A DNA stretch of 64,000 nucleotides from the NCBI RefSeq assembly GCF_014287675.1, contig NZ_JACOPQ010000009.1, positions 1 to 64,000 on the forward strand, in the 5' to 3' direction. Each line of letters opens with the position of its first letter. The first letter of the stretch is position 1. Positions 32,449 through 40,916 of the stretch are shown here, piece by piece. The translations under genes and the position numbers were made by a program. This stretch comes from Lawsonibacter faecis. GTDB taxonomy: Bacteria > Bacillota > Clostridia > Oscillospirales > Oscillospiraceae. Below the pieces are notes generated by a model. It was not told the DNA's origin and did no database searches. It was given only the letters and a program-made list of their open reading frames with translations.

Positions 32449-33891
32449 TCAGAAGGGCATTTTCTTGTCCTCCACCTGCATGGTCAGCCACTTGAGCTCG
32501 GTGAAGTCCTCCATGGAGTATCTGCCGCCCTCCCGGCCGAAGCCGCTGAACTTCACGCCTCCGGAGGGAGCGGTGGTGCCGCTGAGGAAGGTGGTGTCGT
32601 TGACGTGGACCATCCCAGCCTCCATGCGCAGGGAGAGGGACCAGGCCTTCTCCAGATCGTGGGTCAGCAGAGCGGCGGAGAGGCCGTACTCATTGTCGTT
32701 GCAGAGCGCCAGGGCGTGCTCCGCGTCCCGGGCCCGGACCACGGAGGTCACGGGGCCGAAGGTCTCCTCGTGGAAGATCCGCATCTCCGGCGTTACGCCG
32801 GACAGGACCGTGGGCCAGTACCACGGCCCCTCGTGCCTGCCGCCGGTGAGGAGCCCGGCCCCCTTTCCCACCGCGTCGGCGATCTGGCCGTCGATAAATT
32901 CCCACTTATTGGGCTGAATCAGCGGCCCGATAATGGTGTCCTCCTCCCGGGGGTCCCCCACCTTGAGGCCCTCGGCCCGGCGGACCAGCGCGGCGCAGAA
33001 TGTCTCGTAAACCGGCTCCTCCACGATGATGCGGGAGGTGGCCATGCACACCTGGCCCTGGTGGCAGAAGGCCCCGTATGCGGCGATATCGGCGGCCTTT
33101 TCTGCCCCGTAGTCCGCCAAGACGATCATGGGATTTTTGCCTCCCAGCTCCATGGCCACCTTCTTCAGATCCCGTGCCGCCCGGACGGCAATGGAGCGTC
33201 CCACCGCGCTGGAGCCGGTGAACGTGACCATCTTCACCCGGGGATCGTCCACCAGCAGATCGCCGATGACCTCGCTCCGTCCGGGGACCACATTGAGCAC
33301 ACCGGCGGGGAGGCCCGCCGCCTCGAAGACCTCGGCGATGGCCAGGCCGATGGCCGGGGTGAGGGGCGAGGGCTTGAGGATGAAGGGGTCCCCCGCGCCG
33401 ATGGCGTAGGCCAGCTTTTTGACGGCGAGAATCAGCGGGTAGTTGAAGGGGGTAATGCCCAGCACCACGCCCAGGGGTGCGCGGACCGCCATGGACACCT
33501 GTCCGGCCGCGGTGGGCTGGAGCACCTCGCCGTGAACCCGGCGGCACTCGCCCGCCGCCACCCGCAGGACTCCGGCGCTGCCCAGGACCTCGCCCCGGGC
33601 CTTGTACCGGGCCGATCCGCTCTCCGCGATCATCAGCTCCGTCAGTTCCTCCGCCCGCGCCTCCATCACATCCGCAGCGCGGAGCAGAAGCCGCTCCCGC
33701 ACGTCGGGCTGGGCGCTCCCCCAGACGGCACGGGCCGCATGGGCGGCGGCGAGGGCCTTCTCCGCGTCCGCCGCTCCCGCCATATGTACCCGGGCCATCA
33801 GCTCCCCGGTGGCGGGGTTGAAATCGTCCATCACTTCGCCGTCCGTGTTGTCCTGCCACGCACCGCCGATATACAGCTTGTATTCCCTCAT
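32449..33891 (-). CDS. Aldehyde dehydrogenase
   Basis: A 480-residue NAD(P)-dependent aldehyde dehydrogenase. The catalytic Cys282 lies in GQVCMATSR, the general base Glu248 in MELGGKNP, and Asn150 in GITPFNYPL; the Rossmann loop is FTGSSAVGRSI. It oxidises an aldehyde to the acid. The SMAVRAPLGVVLGITPFNYPLILAVKKLAYA region is most like the benzaldehyde/lactaldehyde-type and non-phosphorylating GAPDH group, but the substrate is not decided. It is a single gene with its own promoter. Confidence 0.93.
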   Translation of the reverse strand: MREYKLYIGGAWQDNTDGEVMDDFNPATGELMARVHMAGAADAEKALAAAHAARAVWGSAQPDVRERLLLRAADVMEARAEELTELMIAESGSARYKARGEVLGSAGVLRVAAGECRRVHGEVLQPTAAGQVSMAVRAPLGVVLGITPFNYPLILAVKKLAYAIGAGDPFILKPSPLTPAIGLAIAEVFEAAGLPAGVLNVVPGRSEVIGDLLVDDPRVKMVTFTGSSAVGRSIAVRAARDLKKVAMELGGKNPMIVLADYGAEKAADIAAYGAFCHQGQVCMATSRIIVEEPVYETFCAALVRRAEGLKVGDPREEDTIIGPLIQPNKWEFIDGQIADAVGKGAGLLTGGRHEGPWYWPTVLSGVTPEMRIFHEETFGPVTSVVRARDAEHALALCNDNEYGLSAALLTHDLEKAWSLSLRMEAGMVHVNDTTFLSGTTAPSGGVKFSGFGREGGRYSMEDFTELKWLTMQVEDKKMPF

Positions 33892-33929
33892 ATATTTCTC
33901 CTTTTGCAGTTAGATACGGTGTTTTAATC

Positions 33930-33958
33930 AGTATACGCCTGCCTTTCTGCCTCCGCAA
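33930..33958 (-). promoter_or_regulatory. Promoter of the aldehyde dehydrogenase gene
   Basis: TTGCGG (33953-33958), a 17-bp spacer and TATACT (33930-33935) on the minus strand. AAAGGAG lies before the ATG. Confidence 0.6.
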
Positions 33959-33972
33959 GGGGAAAATGGGCG

Positions 33973-34008
33973 CGAAAAAGCGCCCGAACAGATGTTCAGA
34001 CGCTTTTT
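33973..34008 (-). terminator. Terminator of spoIIR
   Basis: GAAAAAGCG and CGCTTTTTT arms with an inner GAACA/TGTTC stem lie directly after the spoIIR stop. Confidence 0.75.
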
Positions 34009-34010
34009 TA

Positions 34011-34661
34011 TCAAAGCTGCTTCAGCCAGTCCTGAAACTGGTCCCACAGCTCCATGGCCTTGAATTTGACCACGTAGCCCTCGTTTTCGCCGGTAATCAG
34101 GGAGATTTCATCCTCGTCAAAGCCCCCGGCGGCGGCGGTCTCAGCCACGGTCTCGGTGACGGAGCCCAGGCAGAGGGGCGGGAACACCACGCACCACCAG
34201 TTCTGCCCCGCGCCGTCGCCGATGACCACCCGCAGTGCGGTGTAGTCGCCCGCGGGGAGGGCGAAGTCGGTGTAGGTCTTGGTGGGAAACCAGACCTTCT
34301 GCTCCAGGGAGGCGGTGACGCCGTAGGCATACCCCTCCTCCCCCACCACGTCTGCCCCGGCGGCGGCCAGCTCGGGGAGCCGGGCGATGATGGCGGCCTC
34401 GGCCTCCTCCCGGCTCAGGCCCTGGGCGAAGAGGTCCCCCGCCTCGGCCAGAATCCGGTCCCGGACCAGGAGCTTCAGGGCCTGATCCGCCTCCGAGTCG
34501 GAATTGGCGATGACGTGCAGGCGGATGACCTTGTCCGCCAGGGCGGTCTGCTGGCCGCCGAGCCACACGCCCAGGAGCGCTGCAAGGGCCACGCCCAGGA
34601 GGAGTGCCAGCTCCCAGCGCTTCAGCTTGTTTTGAGGACGGTTCCTGTCGGTATGCGTCAT
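34011..34661 (-). CDS. spoIIR: Stage II sporulation protein R
   Basis: The ATG at 34659-34661 is preceded by GAAGGTG. The 216-residue protein has one N-terminal membrane helix (WELALLLGVALAALLGVWLGG). The SpoIIR hallmark follows: DKVIRLHVIANSDSEADQALKLLVRDRIL, then NWWCVVFPPLCLG. In sporulation SpoIIR is made in the forespore under sigma-F and activates SpoIIGA across the septum, which matures sigma-E. The sigma-F-type promoter at 34691-34720 fits. The gene stands alone, away from sigF. Confidence 0.95.
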   Translation of the reverse strand: MTHTDRNRPQNKLKRWELALLLGVALAALLGVWLGGQQTALADKVIRLHVIANSDSEADQALKLLVRDRILAEAGDLFAQGLSREEAEAAIIARLPELAAAGADVVGEEGYAYGVTASLEQKVWFPTKTYTDFALPAGDYTALRVVIGDGAGQNWWCVVFPPLCLGSVTETVAETAAAGGFDEDEISLITGENEGYVVKFKAMELWDQFQDWLKQL

Positions 34662-34690
34662 AAAATTCACCTTCAACTATGTAATGGCTA

Positions 34691-34720
34691 CATTGTTGAC
34701 AGGCCGGCGGGAAAATATAC
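34691..34720 (-). promoter_or_regulatory. Sigma-F-type promoter of spoIIR
   Basis: On the minus strand GTATA (34716-34720), a 15-bp spacer and GTCAACAATG (34691-34700) match the forespore consensus GYATA-N15-GGNNANAMTR with one mismatch in the -10. It lies about 30 bp before the ATG. Confidence 0.7.
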
Positions 34721-34733
34721 GCAGAAATAAAAA

Positions 34734-34767
34734 AACCGGCGGGGCAGCTCCCCGCCCCATGCCGGTT
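34734..34767 (-). terminator. Terminator of ispE
   Basis: AACCGGC (34734-34740) pairs with GCCGGTT (34761-34767), with an inner G/C stem, followed on the minus strand by seven Ts. It touches the ispE stop codon. Confidence 0.8.
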
Positions 34768-35627
34768 CAGATGCTTTTGGTCAGGAAGGTCTCGCGGTAG
34801 GTCTGGCCCAGGTCCTCGTAGGCCCGGCGGGCGCAGTCGCCCTCCGGGAAGAGGCCGAAAACGGTGGGGCCGGTGCCGCTCATGCAGGCGCCCAGGGCCC
34901 CGTGCTGGATGAGGGTGTTTTTAATCCCCGTGATCTCGACGGCGCGGCGGGAGGGAAATACATCCTCAAACACGTTGTAGAGCCGCCGGGCCACCCCCTC
35001 CAGGTCCCCCGCCTCCAGCGCGGAGATGATACCGGCGGTATCGGGACGGCGGCGGAGCCTCACGCTGTCCAGCTGGCGGAAGAGCTCCGGGGTGGAACTG
35101 GAGAAGTAGGGCTTGCACAGCACGATATGGCAGGACGGCAGGGGCGGGAGCGGGGTGATAAGCTCCCCCCTGCCCTCGGCCAGGGCCGTGCCGCCGTGGA
35201 CGCAGTAGGGCACGTCGGAGCCCACAGCCTCGCCGATCTTCGCCAGGGCGGCGGCGGTCAGATTGGTCTGCGCCAGCTCGTCCAGGGCGCGGAGGACTGC
35301 GGCGGCGTCGCTGCTGCCTCCCGCCATACCCGCACAGACGGGAATCCGCTTTTCAATCCCGATGGCGGCGCCCCCCAGGTCCACGCCCGCGGCCTCCTGA
35401 AAGCGGAGGGCGGCGGCCGCCGCCAGATTCCGCTCGTCGCAGGGCAGAAAGGACTTGTCCGTCGAGACGGCCAGCCCGCCCCCGGTATGCGTGGTCACCC
35501 GCAGGGTGTCCGACAGGGCCACCGACTGCATCACCATGCGCAGCTCGTGGTACCCGTCCTCCCGCCTGCCCAGAACGTCCAGGGTGAGATTCAGTTTTGC
35601 ATAGGCTTTCACTTCGATGGTGGGCAC
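34767..35627 (-). CDS. ispE: 4-diphosphocytidyl-2-C-methyl-D-erythritol kinase
   Basis: The start is GTG at 35625-35627, 8 bp after GGAGG; the earlier GTG overlaps that site. The 286-residue GHMP kinase opens with EVKAYAKLNLTLDVLGRREDGYHEL, which is specific to IspE. The ATP loop is PVCAGMAGGSSDAAAVLRAL, and the late motif is GACMSGTGPTVFGLF. It phosphorylates CDP-methylerythritol in the MEP route to isoprenoids. This shows that the organism uses the MEP pathway. Confidence 0.96.
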   Translation of the reverse strand: MPTIEVKAYAKLNLTLDVLGRREDGYHELRMVMQSVALSDTLRVTTHTGGGLAVSTDKSFLPCDERNLAAAAALRFQEAAGVDLGGAAIGIEKRIPVCAGMAGGSSDAAAVLRALDELAQTNLTAAALAKIGEAVGSDVPYCVHGGTALAEGRGELITPLPPLPSCHIVLCKPYFSSSTPELFRQLDSVRLRRRPDTAGIISALEAGDLEGVARRLYNVFEDVFPSRRAVEITGIKNTLIQHGALGACMSGTGPTVFGLFPEGDCARRAYEDLGQTYRETFLTKSI

Positions 35628-35649
35628 GATATACACCTCCGGGCGGAGT

Positions 35650-35775
35650 GAAACGTAAAAAATAAAAAGTGAAAAAGCATGGACGTGAAAGGGCGGATTG
35701 CCGGGGCGCCCCGCGCCCGGGAATGATAGGCCCGCTCACGTCGGCTTTTTCACTTTTCATTTTTCCTTTTTCGCT
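35650..35775. repeat. Hairpin repeat with purine-rich arms
   Basis: AAAAGTGAAAAAGC (about 35658-35671) pairs with GCTTTTTCACTTTT (about 35744-35757), with an inner GACGTGA/TCACGTC stem. It fills the gap between the DUF1015 gene and ispE. The same plan with other arm sequences recurs at 37068-37200, 45263-45365 and 49358-49440. Confidence 0.6.
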
Positions 35776-37055
35776 TATCGGATTTTTCTGGCTTCCAGGT
35801 AGAACCGCTTGTCGCTGGCCTCGCCCATGGAGAAGGTCTTGCGGGGGAGCACGCCGTCGTGGAGGACGGTGGGGAACAGCTCCGCCTTGCCCATGGCCCC
35901 CAGCAGGAAGCCCAGGTTGCCGGGCCGGGAGGCCAGATCCCGGGTCACGTCCTCGCCGTGTATGTAGTCGATACGGCACTTGTGCTTGATGACGTAGGCG
36001 TCCAGGAAGGCCTGGAGTGTGCCCACCGGAAGCTGCGCCTTGGGGTTTGGCACCGTGACCACCCCCGTACCGTCCCGGTGCAGGAAAGAAATCTGGTGTC
36101 CCTCGCCGGGGCCCAGATGCGCGCCGGGGTAGGCCAGCATCAGCTCCTTCAGAAGCGCCTCCGGATCCACGCCGAAGAGGACACGGTGGATGGGCTCGAA
36201 CTCAAGGGACTCGTCGTGGAGGTTCACCACCTCGCACAGGGCGTATCGGGCTGGGAGGGCGTCCCACTTCTCGGGCGCGGTAAGGCGCTTCTGCCGCTCG
36301 TAGCACTCCTTGGCGGTGGCCAGGGAGTGGTTGCCGTCGCCCACCGCGAAGAGCATGACGTCCGCGCCGTCGAGTCCGTACCGGGCGTTGAAGGCTGAGC
36401 TTTCAGCCAGGGCGTGAAGGGCGGCGGCCACTCCGGTCTGCTCGGCCTCCCCCAGGAGCCAGCCCTTGATATGGCCGCCCCCCTCCATGAGGTCGAAATC
36501 GTACAGGACGTCCATATGCCCCGTGGCGGCGGCCAGGGGCTCCACCACGGTCCGCTCCCGGTCGTCGGCAAGAAGCATGGCGTGGGGCAGCTCGATGGGG
36601 GCATTCTTCCGCACGGCCACGCGGGGCGGGATGCGGGACATGACGGTGCCCTCGGTGGCGCGGATGGGGGCGGAAGATCCGGGCTCATAGTCGTACTGCT
36701 CCAGGTCCACCATGCCCACGATTCCCCGGCGGACCCTGCCGCCTGAGAGCGTCCGCTCCACGTACACCAGGGCGTGGGGCAGTTCCTTAAAGCGGCCCTC
36801 GCGGAGATACCGGGTCATGGTGTTGTTCACGTCCATGATGTCGGTCTCCACATCGGGGCCCTCCAGACAGCTCTCGGGCAGGATGAGCCGCAGGGACGAC
36901 GGGGCGCTCCCAACGTAGTCCTCCACCCGCTGCCAGTACTCCGGCTGGGAGGTATACTGGTCGCAGGCCACCACGGACCACTTGGCGTATTCGCAGTTGA
37001 CCGGCAGGAGAATATCGGCGGGCGAGAAGGGCAGTGCGGTAAAGTCGGCGGACAT
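35775..37055 (-). CDS. DUF1015 family protein
   Basis: The ATG at 37053-37055 follows GGAGGTGTTCCC; the frame upstream is not coding. The 426 residues contain DUF1015 landmarks: FTALPFSPADILLPVN, YTSQPEYWQRVEDY, MLFAVGDGNHSLATAKECYERQ and EVVNLHDESLEFEPIHR. The family is widespread in Clostridia and often lies near serine biosynthesis genes. Its conserved DGNHS motif suggests an enzyme, but no activity is established. It lies between ispE and apgM with repeats on both sides. Confidence 0.9.
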   Translation of the reverse strand: MSADFTALPFSPADILLPVNCEYAKWSVVACDQYTSQPEYWQRVEDYVGSAPSSLRLILPESCLEGPDVETDIMDVNNTMTRYLREGRFKELPHALVYVERTLSGGRVRRGIVGMVDLEQYDYEPGSSAPIRATEGTVMSRIPPRVAVRKNAPIELPHAMLLADDRERTVVEPLAAATGHMDVLYDFDLMEGGGHIKGWLLGEAEQTGVAAALHALAESSAFNARYGLDGADVMLFAVGDGNHSLATAKECYERQKRLTAPEKWDALPARYALCEVVNLHDESLEFEPIHRVLFGVDPEALLKELMLAYPGAHLGPGEGHQISFLHRDGTGVVTVPNPKAQLPVGTLQAFLDAYVIKHKCRIDYIHGEDVTRDLASRPGNLGFLLGAMGKAELFPTVLHDGVLPRKTFSMGEASDKRFYLEARKIR

Positions 37056-37067
37056 GGGAACACCTCC

Positions 37068-37200
37068 AGATAAGTGAAAGAGAAATGGAAGAAGTAAAAG
37101 CCCGGTTCTGCATAGCCGCGGCCAGCCGCCGCTCACAGAGGCGGCCGGCTCAGGCGCGCATCTACCGCGCGCCGGTTTGCTTTTTACCTTTTACTTCTTA
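37068..37200. repeat. Hairpin repeat with purine-rich arms
   Basis: AAGAAGTAAAA (about 37089-37099) pairs with TTTTACTTCTT (about 37189-37199). The loop holds further stems (GCGCGC, GGCGGCCGGC). Same plan as 35650-35775. Confidence 0.6.
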
Positions 37201-38442
37201 CGTTTTATCCTGCTCAAAGAGCATGGGCATCAACGCTGCGGCGCCGTCTGGGAGATAGCGGCCCGACGCCCCGCTCTTCTCATTATAGGGCAAACCGCTC
37301 TGCGCGTCTACCCTGCTGTCATATAAAAGGAAGGGGACCGGGTCTCCGTCGTGGCCGCGGGTGGCGGTGAGAGTCTTATGGTCGGAGAGGACCAGAAGCC
37401 GGTAATCGAAGCCCCTGCTGCTCAGCGCCTCGGTCAGGGGGCCCACGACCCGGCTGTCCAGCCACTCGATGGCCTGGAGCTTGCCCTTCAGGTCGCCGTT
37501 GTGGGTGCACTCGTCTGGGGCCTCCACATGGATGGCGGCGAAGTCCGCGCCCCGCTCCAGCGCGCGGACGGCGTGCTCCACCTTGCCCTCGTAGTTGGTA
37601 TCCAGCTCGCCGGTGGCGCCCTCCACCAGCTCCACGTCCAGCCCGGAGAGCCGGGCGATGCCATGGCAGAGGGGCACGGCGGAGATGACCACGCCCTTCT
37701 TGTGGTACTTGCTCTGGAAGGACTCCAGCTCCACGCCGGTTCCCTCCGCCCAGAACCACACGCCGTTGGCGGGGAGCTTGCCCTCGGACCGGCGCTCCTC
37801 GTTGATGGGGTGGTGGTCCAATATGCGGTTGGAGAGCTCCATCAGGCCGCGCAGCACGTCGGCGTTGGGACAGCCGGAGGGCAGGATGGGGCCGATGACC
37901 TCGCCCAGGTGGTCGTGGGGCGGGATGAGCTTGATGCCCGTGATGTCCGCGCCGGTCTGGACGGCGATATGCCGGAAGGAGGGCGCGGGGTTCACGCTCA
38001 TGCCCGCCGCCCGGGCCGCGGCCATGAACGCGGGGTGGAAAAAGAGCGCCTCGATGAGGGAGATGGATTCCCGCCCGTCTATGGATCCGCCGGAGTGGGA
38101 GAGGATTTTTTTCTCTGCGTAAGGCTTGTCGCCGTCCTCCAGGGCCACCATATTGCACCGATAGGACACGTCTCCCGCATTCAGCTTGATGCCGGTGGCG
38201 GCCGCCTCCAGCGGGGAGCGTCCGGTGTAGCACTTCCAGGGGTCATTGCCGAAGATGGAGAGGATGGCGGTGTCGCTGCCGGGGGGCAGGCCCTTGGGGC
38301 AGTTGGTCACCGCTCCTACCTCGCCCCGGCCCGCCAGGGCGTCCAGGTTGGGAATCTTCGCGTATTCCAGCGGCGTTTTGCCCCCCAGCTCGGGAACGGG
38401 ATTGTCGGCCATGCCGTCGCCGATGACGAGAACGTATTTCAT
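37198..38442 (-). CDS. apgM: Cofactor-independent phosphoglycerate mutase, archaeal type
   Basis: A 414-residue alkaline-phosphatase-superfamily enzyme of the ApgM/COG3635 group. The metal site opens with VLVIGDGMADNPVPELGGKTPLEYA. The catalytic Ser lies in LPPGSDTAILSIFG, and the late metal motif is HVEAPDECTHNGD … LVLSDHKTLT. It interconverts 3- and 2-phosphoglycerate in glycolysis without a 2,3-bisphosphoglycerate cofactor. The 3' end runs into the repeat. It lies 12 bp after the aminotransferase gene, so the two probably share a transcript. Confidence 0.94.
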   Translation of the reverse strand: MKYVLVIGDGMADNPVPELGGKTPLEYAKIPNLDALAGRGEVGAVTNCPKGLPPGSDTAILSIFGNDPWKCYTGRSPLEAAATGIKLNAGDVSYRCNMVALEDGDKPYAEKKILSHSGGSIDGRESISLIEALFFHPAFMAAARAAGMSVNPAPSFRHIAVQTGADITGIKLIPPHDHLGEVIGPILPSGCPNADVLRGLMELSNRILDHHPINEERRSEGKLPANGVWFWAEGTGVELESFQSKYHKKGVVISAVPLCHGIARLSGLDVELVEGATGELDTNYEGKVEHAVRALERGADFAAIHVEAPDECTHNGDLKGKLQAIEWLDSRVVGPLTEALSSRGFDYRLLVLSDHKTLTATRGHDGDPVPFLLYDSRVDAQSGLPYNEKSGASGRYLPDGAAALMPMLFEQDKT

Positions 38443-38454
38443 ACTGACACCTGC

Positions 38455-39660
38455 CTATTCCCTATTACTTGATTCCTTTTCTCTGTCCTGCTTCTTTTTC
38501 AGGTTGGTCAGGAAATTATCCATCCGGGTCAGGGCCTCGGCGATGTCCTTCATGCTGGTGGCGTAGCAGCAGCGGATGAAGCCCTCGCCGCCGGGCCCGA
38601 AGGCGGAGCCGGAGATGACCGCCACCTTCTCCTCCATCAGGAAGCGCTCGCAGAACTCGTCGGAGCTGAGGCCGGTGGAGCGGATGTCCGGGAAGAGGTA
38701 GAACGCACCCCTGGGCTCGAAGCACTGAAGGCCGATGCGGCGCAGGCCCTCCAGCAGGTAGCGGCGGCGGCCGTCGTACTCGTCGCGCATCTTCTCGATG
38801 TCCCGGTCGCCGTTGCGCATGGCCTCCACAGCGGCGTACTGGCTCATGGTGGGGGCGGACATGATGCCGAACTGGTGCAGCTTGAGAATCTGCTGGATGA
38901 TGGGCTGGGGCCCGCAGACGTAGCCCATGCGCCAGCCCGTCATGGCGTGGCTCTTGGAGAAGCCGTTGATGAGGACGGTGCGCTCATACATATCGGGGAT
39001 ATTGGCGATGGAGGTGTGGTGCATATCATAGGTCAGCTCCGCGTAGATCTCGTCGGAGAGGACCATGATGTCGGTGCCCCGGAGCACCTGGGCGACGGCC
39101 TCCAGATCCTCATGGCTCATGACCGCGCCGGTGGGGTTGTTGGGGAAGGGCAGCACCACCGCCTTGGTTCTGGGGGTGATGGCGTTTTTGAGCAGCTCCG
39201 GCGTGAGGCGGAACTCGTCCTCGGCGCGGGTCTCCACCAGAACGGGGGTGCCCCCCGCCATGGAGACCAGGGGCCCGTAGCACACGAAGGACGGCACGGG
39301 CACGATGACCTCGTCGCCGGGGTTCACCAGGCAGCGGATGGCCAGGTCGATGCCCTCGCTGCCGCCCACGGTGACCACTATCTGGCTGGCGAAATCATAC
39401 CTCAGGCTGAAGCGGCGCTCCAGGTAGGAGGCGATCTCACGGCGCAGCTCGGCCAGTCCTGCGTTGGAGGTATAGCGGGTGCGGCCCTTCTCCAGGGAGT
39501 AGATGCCCGCGTCCCGGATGTGCCAGGGGGTGACGAAGTCGGGCTCGCCCACGCCCAGGGAGATGGCGTCCTTCATCTCCTCCAAGATATCAAAAAACCG
39601 GCGGATGCCCGAGGGCTGGACCTCCTGAATCCGCTGGGACAGAATCTTGTCGTAATTCAT
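38455..39660 (-). CDS. Class I/II pyridoxal-phosphate aminotransferase
   Basis: A 401-residue fold-type I aminotransferase. The PLP lysine is Lys236 (INGFSKSHAMTGWR). Asn/Asp partners lie in FPNNPTGAV and LSDEIYAEL. The late Arg for the substrate carboxylate lies in GFIRCCYATS. The group is the AspC/PatA-like subfamily common beside Lrp regulators. The amino donor is not decided. The start overlaps the Lrp gene stop by 4 bp (ATGA, 39657-39660). The C-terminal KKKQDREKESSNRE is encoded partly by a GAATAGGGAATAG-type repeat. Confidence 0.92.
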   Translation of the reverse strand: MNYDKILSQRIQEVQPSGIRRFFDILEEMKDAISLGVGEPDFVTPWHIRDAGIYSLEKGRTRYTSNAGLAELRREIASYLERRFSLRYDFASQIVVTVGGSEGIDLAIRCLVNPGDEVIVPVPSFVCYGPLVSMAGGTPVLVETRAEDEFRLTPELLKNAITPRTKAVVLPFPNNPTGAVMSHEDLEAVAQVLRGTDIMVLSDEIYAELTYDMHHTSIANIPDMYERTVLINGFSKSHAMTGWRMGYVCGPQPIIQQILKLHQFGIMSAPTMSQYAAVEAMRNGDRDIEKMRDEYDGRRRYLLEGLRRIGLQCFEPRGAFYLFPDIRSTGLSSDEFCERFLMEEKVAVISGSAFGPGGEGFIRCCYATSMKDIAEALTRMDNFLTNLKKKQDREKESSNRE

Positions 39661-40136
39661 ACGAAAATGAACTCCCTTTCGCCCGGCGCCTGCTTTTCAA
39701 AAATCAGGTGCTTTTCTTTGTATTTTTTGAGGATAAAGTGGGTGGCGGTACCGGTGACGCCCTCCAGCGGGGCCAGGCGGTCGCTGACGAAGCCGGCCAC
39801 TTCCCGCAGGGTGCGGCCGGAGATAATGACGGTGAAATCGAAGGCGCCGGACATGAGATACAGGGCCTCAACCTCGTCGTACTGGTAGATGCGCTCGGCG
39901 ATGCGGTCGAAGCCCTCCTCCCGCTGGGGAGTCACCTTGACCTCAATGAGGGCGGTGACCGCGTCCCGGTCGGTGGTGTTCCAGTCCACGATGGCCTGAT
40001 AGCCCAGGATGACCTTTTCGGCCTCATATTGCTTGACGGCGGCCTTCACCTCCTCCACCGGCATATTGGCCATGGCGGCCAATTGCTCGCTCGTGCGGGT
40101 GCAGTCCTCCTCCAATAATTGGAGCAGCTTGGTCAT
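39657..40136 (-). CDS. Lrp/AsnC-family regulator
   Basis: A 159-residue regulator with an N-terminal winged HTH (QLLEEDCTRTSEQLAAMANMPVEEVKAAVKQYEAEKVILGY) and a C-terminal RAM/AsnC ligand domain (ALIEVKVTPQREEGFDRIAERI, ALYLMSGAFDFTVIISG). It overlaps the aminotransferase gene by 4 bp, so it most likely senses the amino acid handled by that enzyme and regulates the pair. AGGAGGAG precedes the ATG. Confidence 0.92.
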   Translation of the reverse strand: MTKLLQLLEEDCTRTSEQLAAMANMPVEEVKAAVKQYEAEKVILGYQAIVDWNTTDRDAVTALIEVKVTPQREEGFDRIAERIYQYDEVEALYLMSGAFDFTVIISGRTLREVAGFVSDRLAPLEGVTGTATHFILKKYKEKHLIFEKQAPGEREFIFV

Positions 40137-40472
40137 GCAAATCTCCTCCTTTAAACTTTCATAATATTCACCATGATAACATGGGAGACGGCGGCGGCTG
40201 TGTCAAAACGGCTGCGCGTTGGACAATATTATAATGACTTCCGCCCCAAATGGCAACTTGTTTTCTCCAATTTTTCCTGACCGCCCAGACGTTTCTACCG
40301 AAAAATGCAATACGAAAGAGGGCGGGGGTCATTTTGCATAGATTCGGAAAAGAGACAATTCTTCCGGTTGTGAAATTTTGTGCACTTTTCAGTGGAAATC
40401 CGAATACTAAAGTGCTATGATGGGATACGCCCAAAATAGATGTATAGCTAATTGATGCGGAGGCGAGACCAT
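40137..40472. promoter_or_regulatory. Divergent control region, Lrp gene and V-ATPase operon
   Basis: This 336-bp gap is AT-rich relative to its surroundings. TATGAT at 40416-40421 is a fair -10 for the ATPase operon, with a poor -35 (TGGAAA). On the minus strand TTGACA (about 40198-40203) lies upstream of the Lrp gene with no well-spaced -10. I see no hairpin leader or known riboswitch. Confidence 0.4.
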
Positions 40473-40808
40473 ATGGAGTACGTGGACCTGGTCAACAAAA
40501 TTGTGGCTGCCGAGCACAGCGCCCAGGAGATTGCCCGGGAGGTCAAGGAGAAACAGGATTCTCTGGACGCCGACCTGAAGCTGGAGGTCGGCAAGCTGCG
40601 GGAGGACTACTTCGCCCGGGCCAAACACCGCATCGACGAGGTGGAGAAGACCGAGGCCGCAGCCGCCGAGGAGGACATGGCCCGCTGGGACAAAAAGCGG
40701 GATCAGGCTCTGGCCGAGGTGGAGCGCGCCTATGCAGAGCACAAGGACCAGTGGGTGGAGCTCCTCTTCTCCCGGATTGTCGGGGAGACGGAGAGGGCGG
40801 AAGTATAA
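40473..40808 (+). CDS. V-type ATPase peripheral stalk subunit (G/H type)
   Basis: The ATG at 40473 has GGAGG 9 bp upstream. The 111 residues are almost one long helix rich in Lys, Glu and Ala (AAEHSAQEIAREVKEKQDSL, DYFARAKHRIDEVEKTEAAAAEEDMARWDKKRD), as in the small stalk subunit that forms a coiled coil with subunit E. It is the first gene of the nine-gene ATPase operon. The assignment rests on position and coiled-coil character. Confidence 0.8.
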   Translation: MEYVDLVNKIVAAEHSAQEIAREVKEKQDSLDADLKLEVGKLREDYFARAKHRIDEVEKTEAAAAEEDMARWDKKRDQALAEVERAYAEHKDQWVELLFSRIVGETERAEV

Positions 40809-40916
40809 ATAATAACGCCGGGGCTGCTGAGCGGCGGACTGGTCTCCAGGGCCGCCGCGCCTATGCCGCCTTTTCCCTTCCTTTAATTCTAGATGAAAGA
40901 GGTGGTCGCTGCCGTG

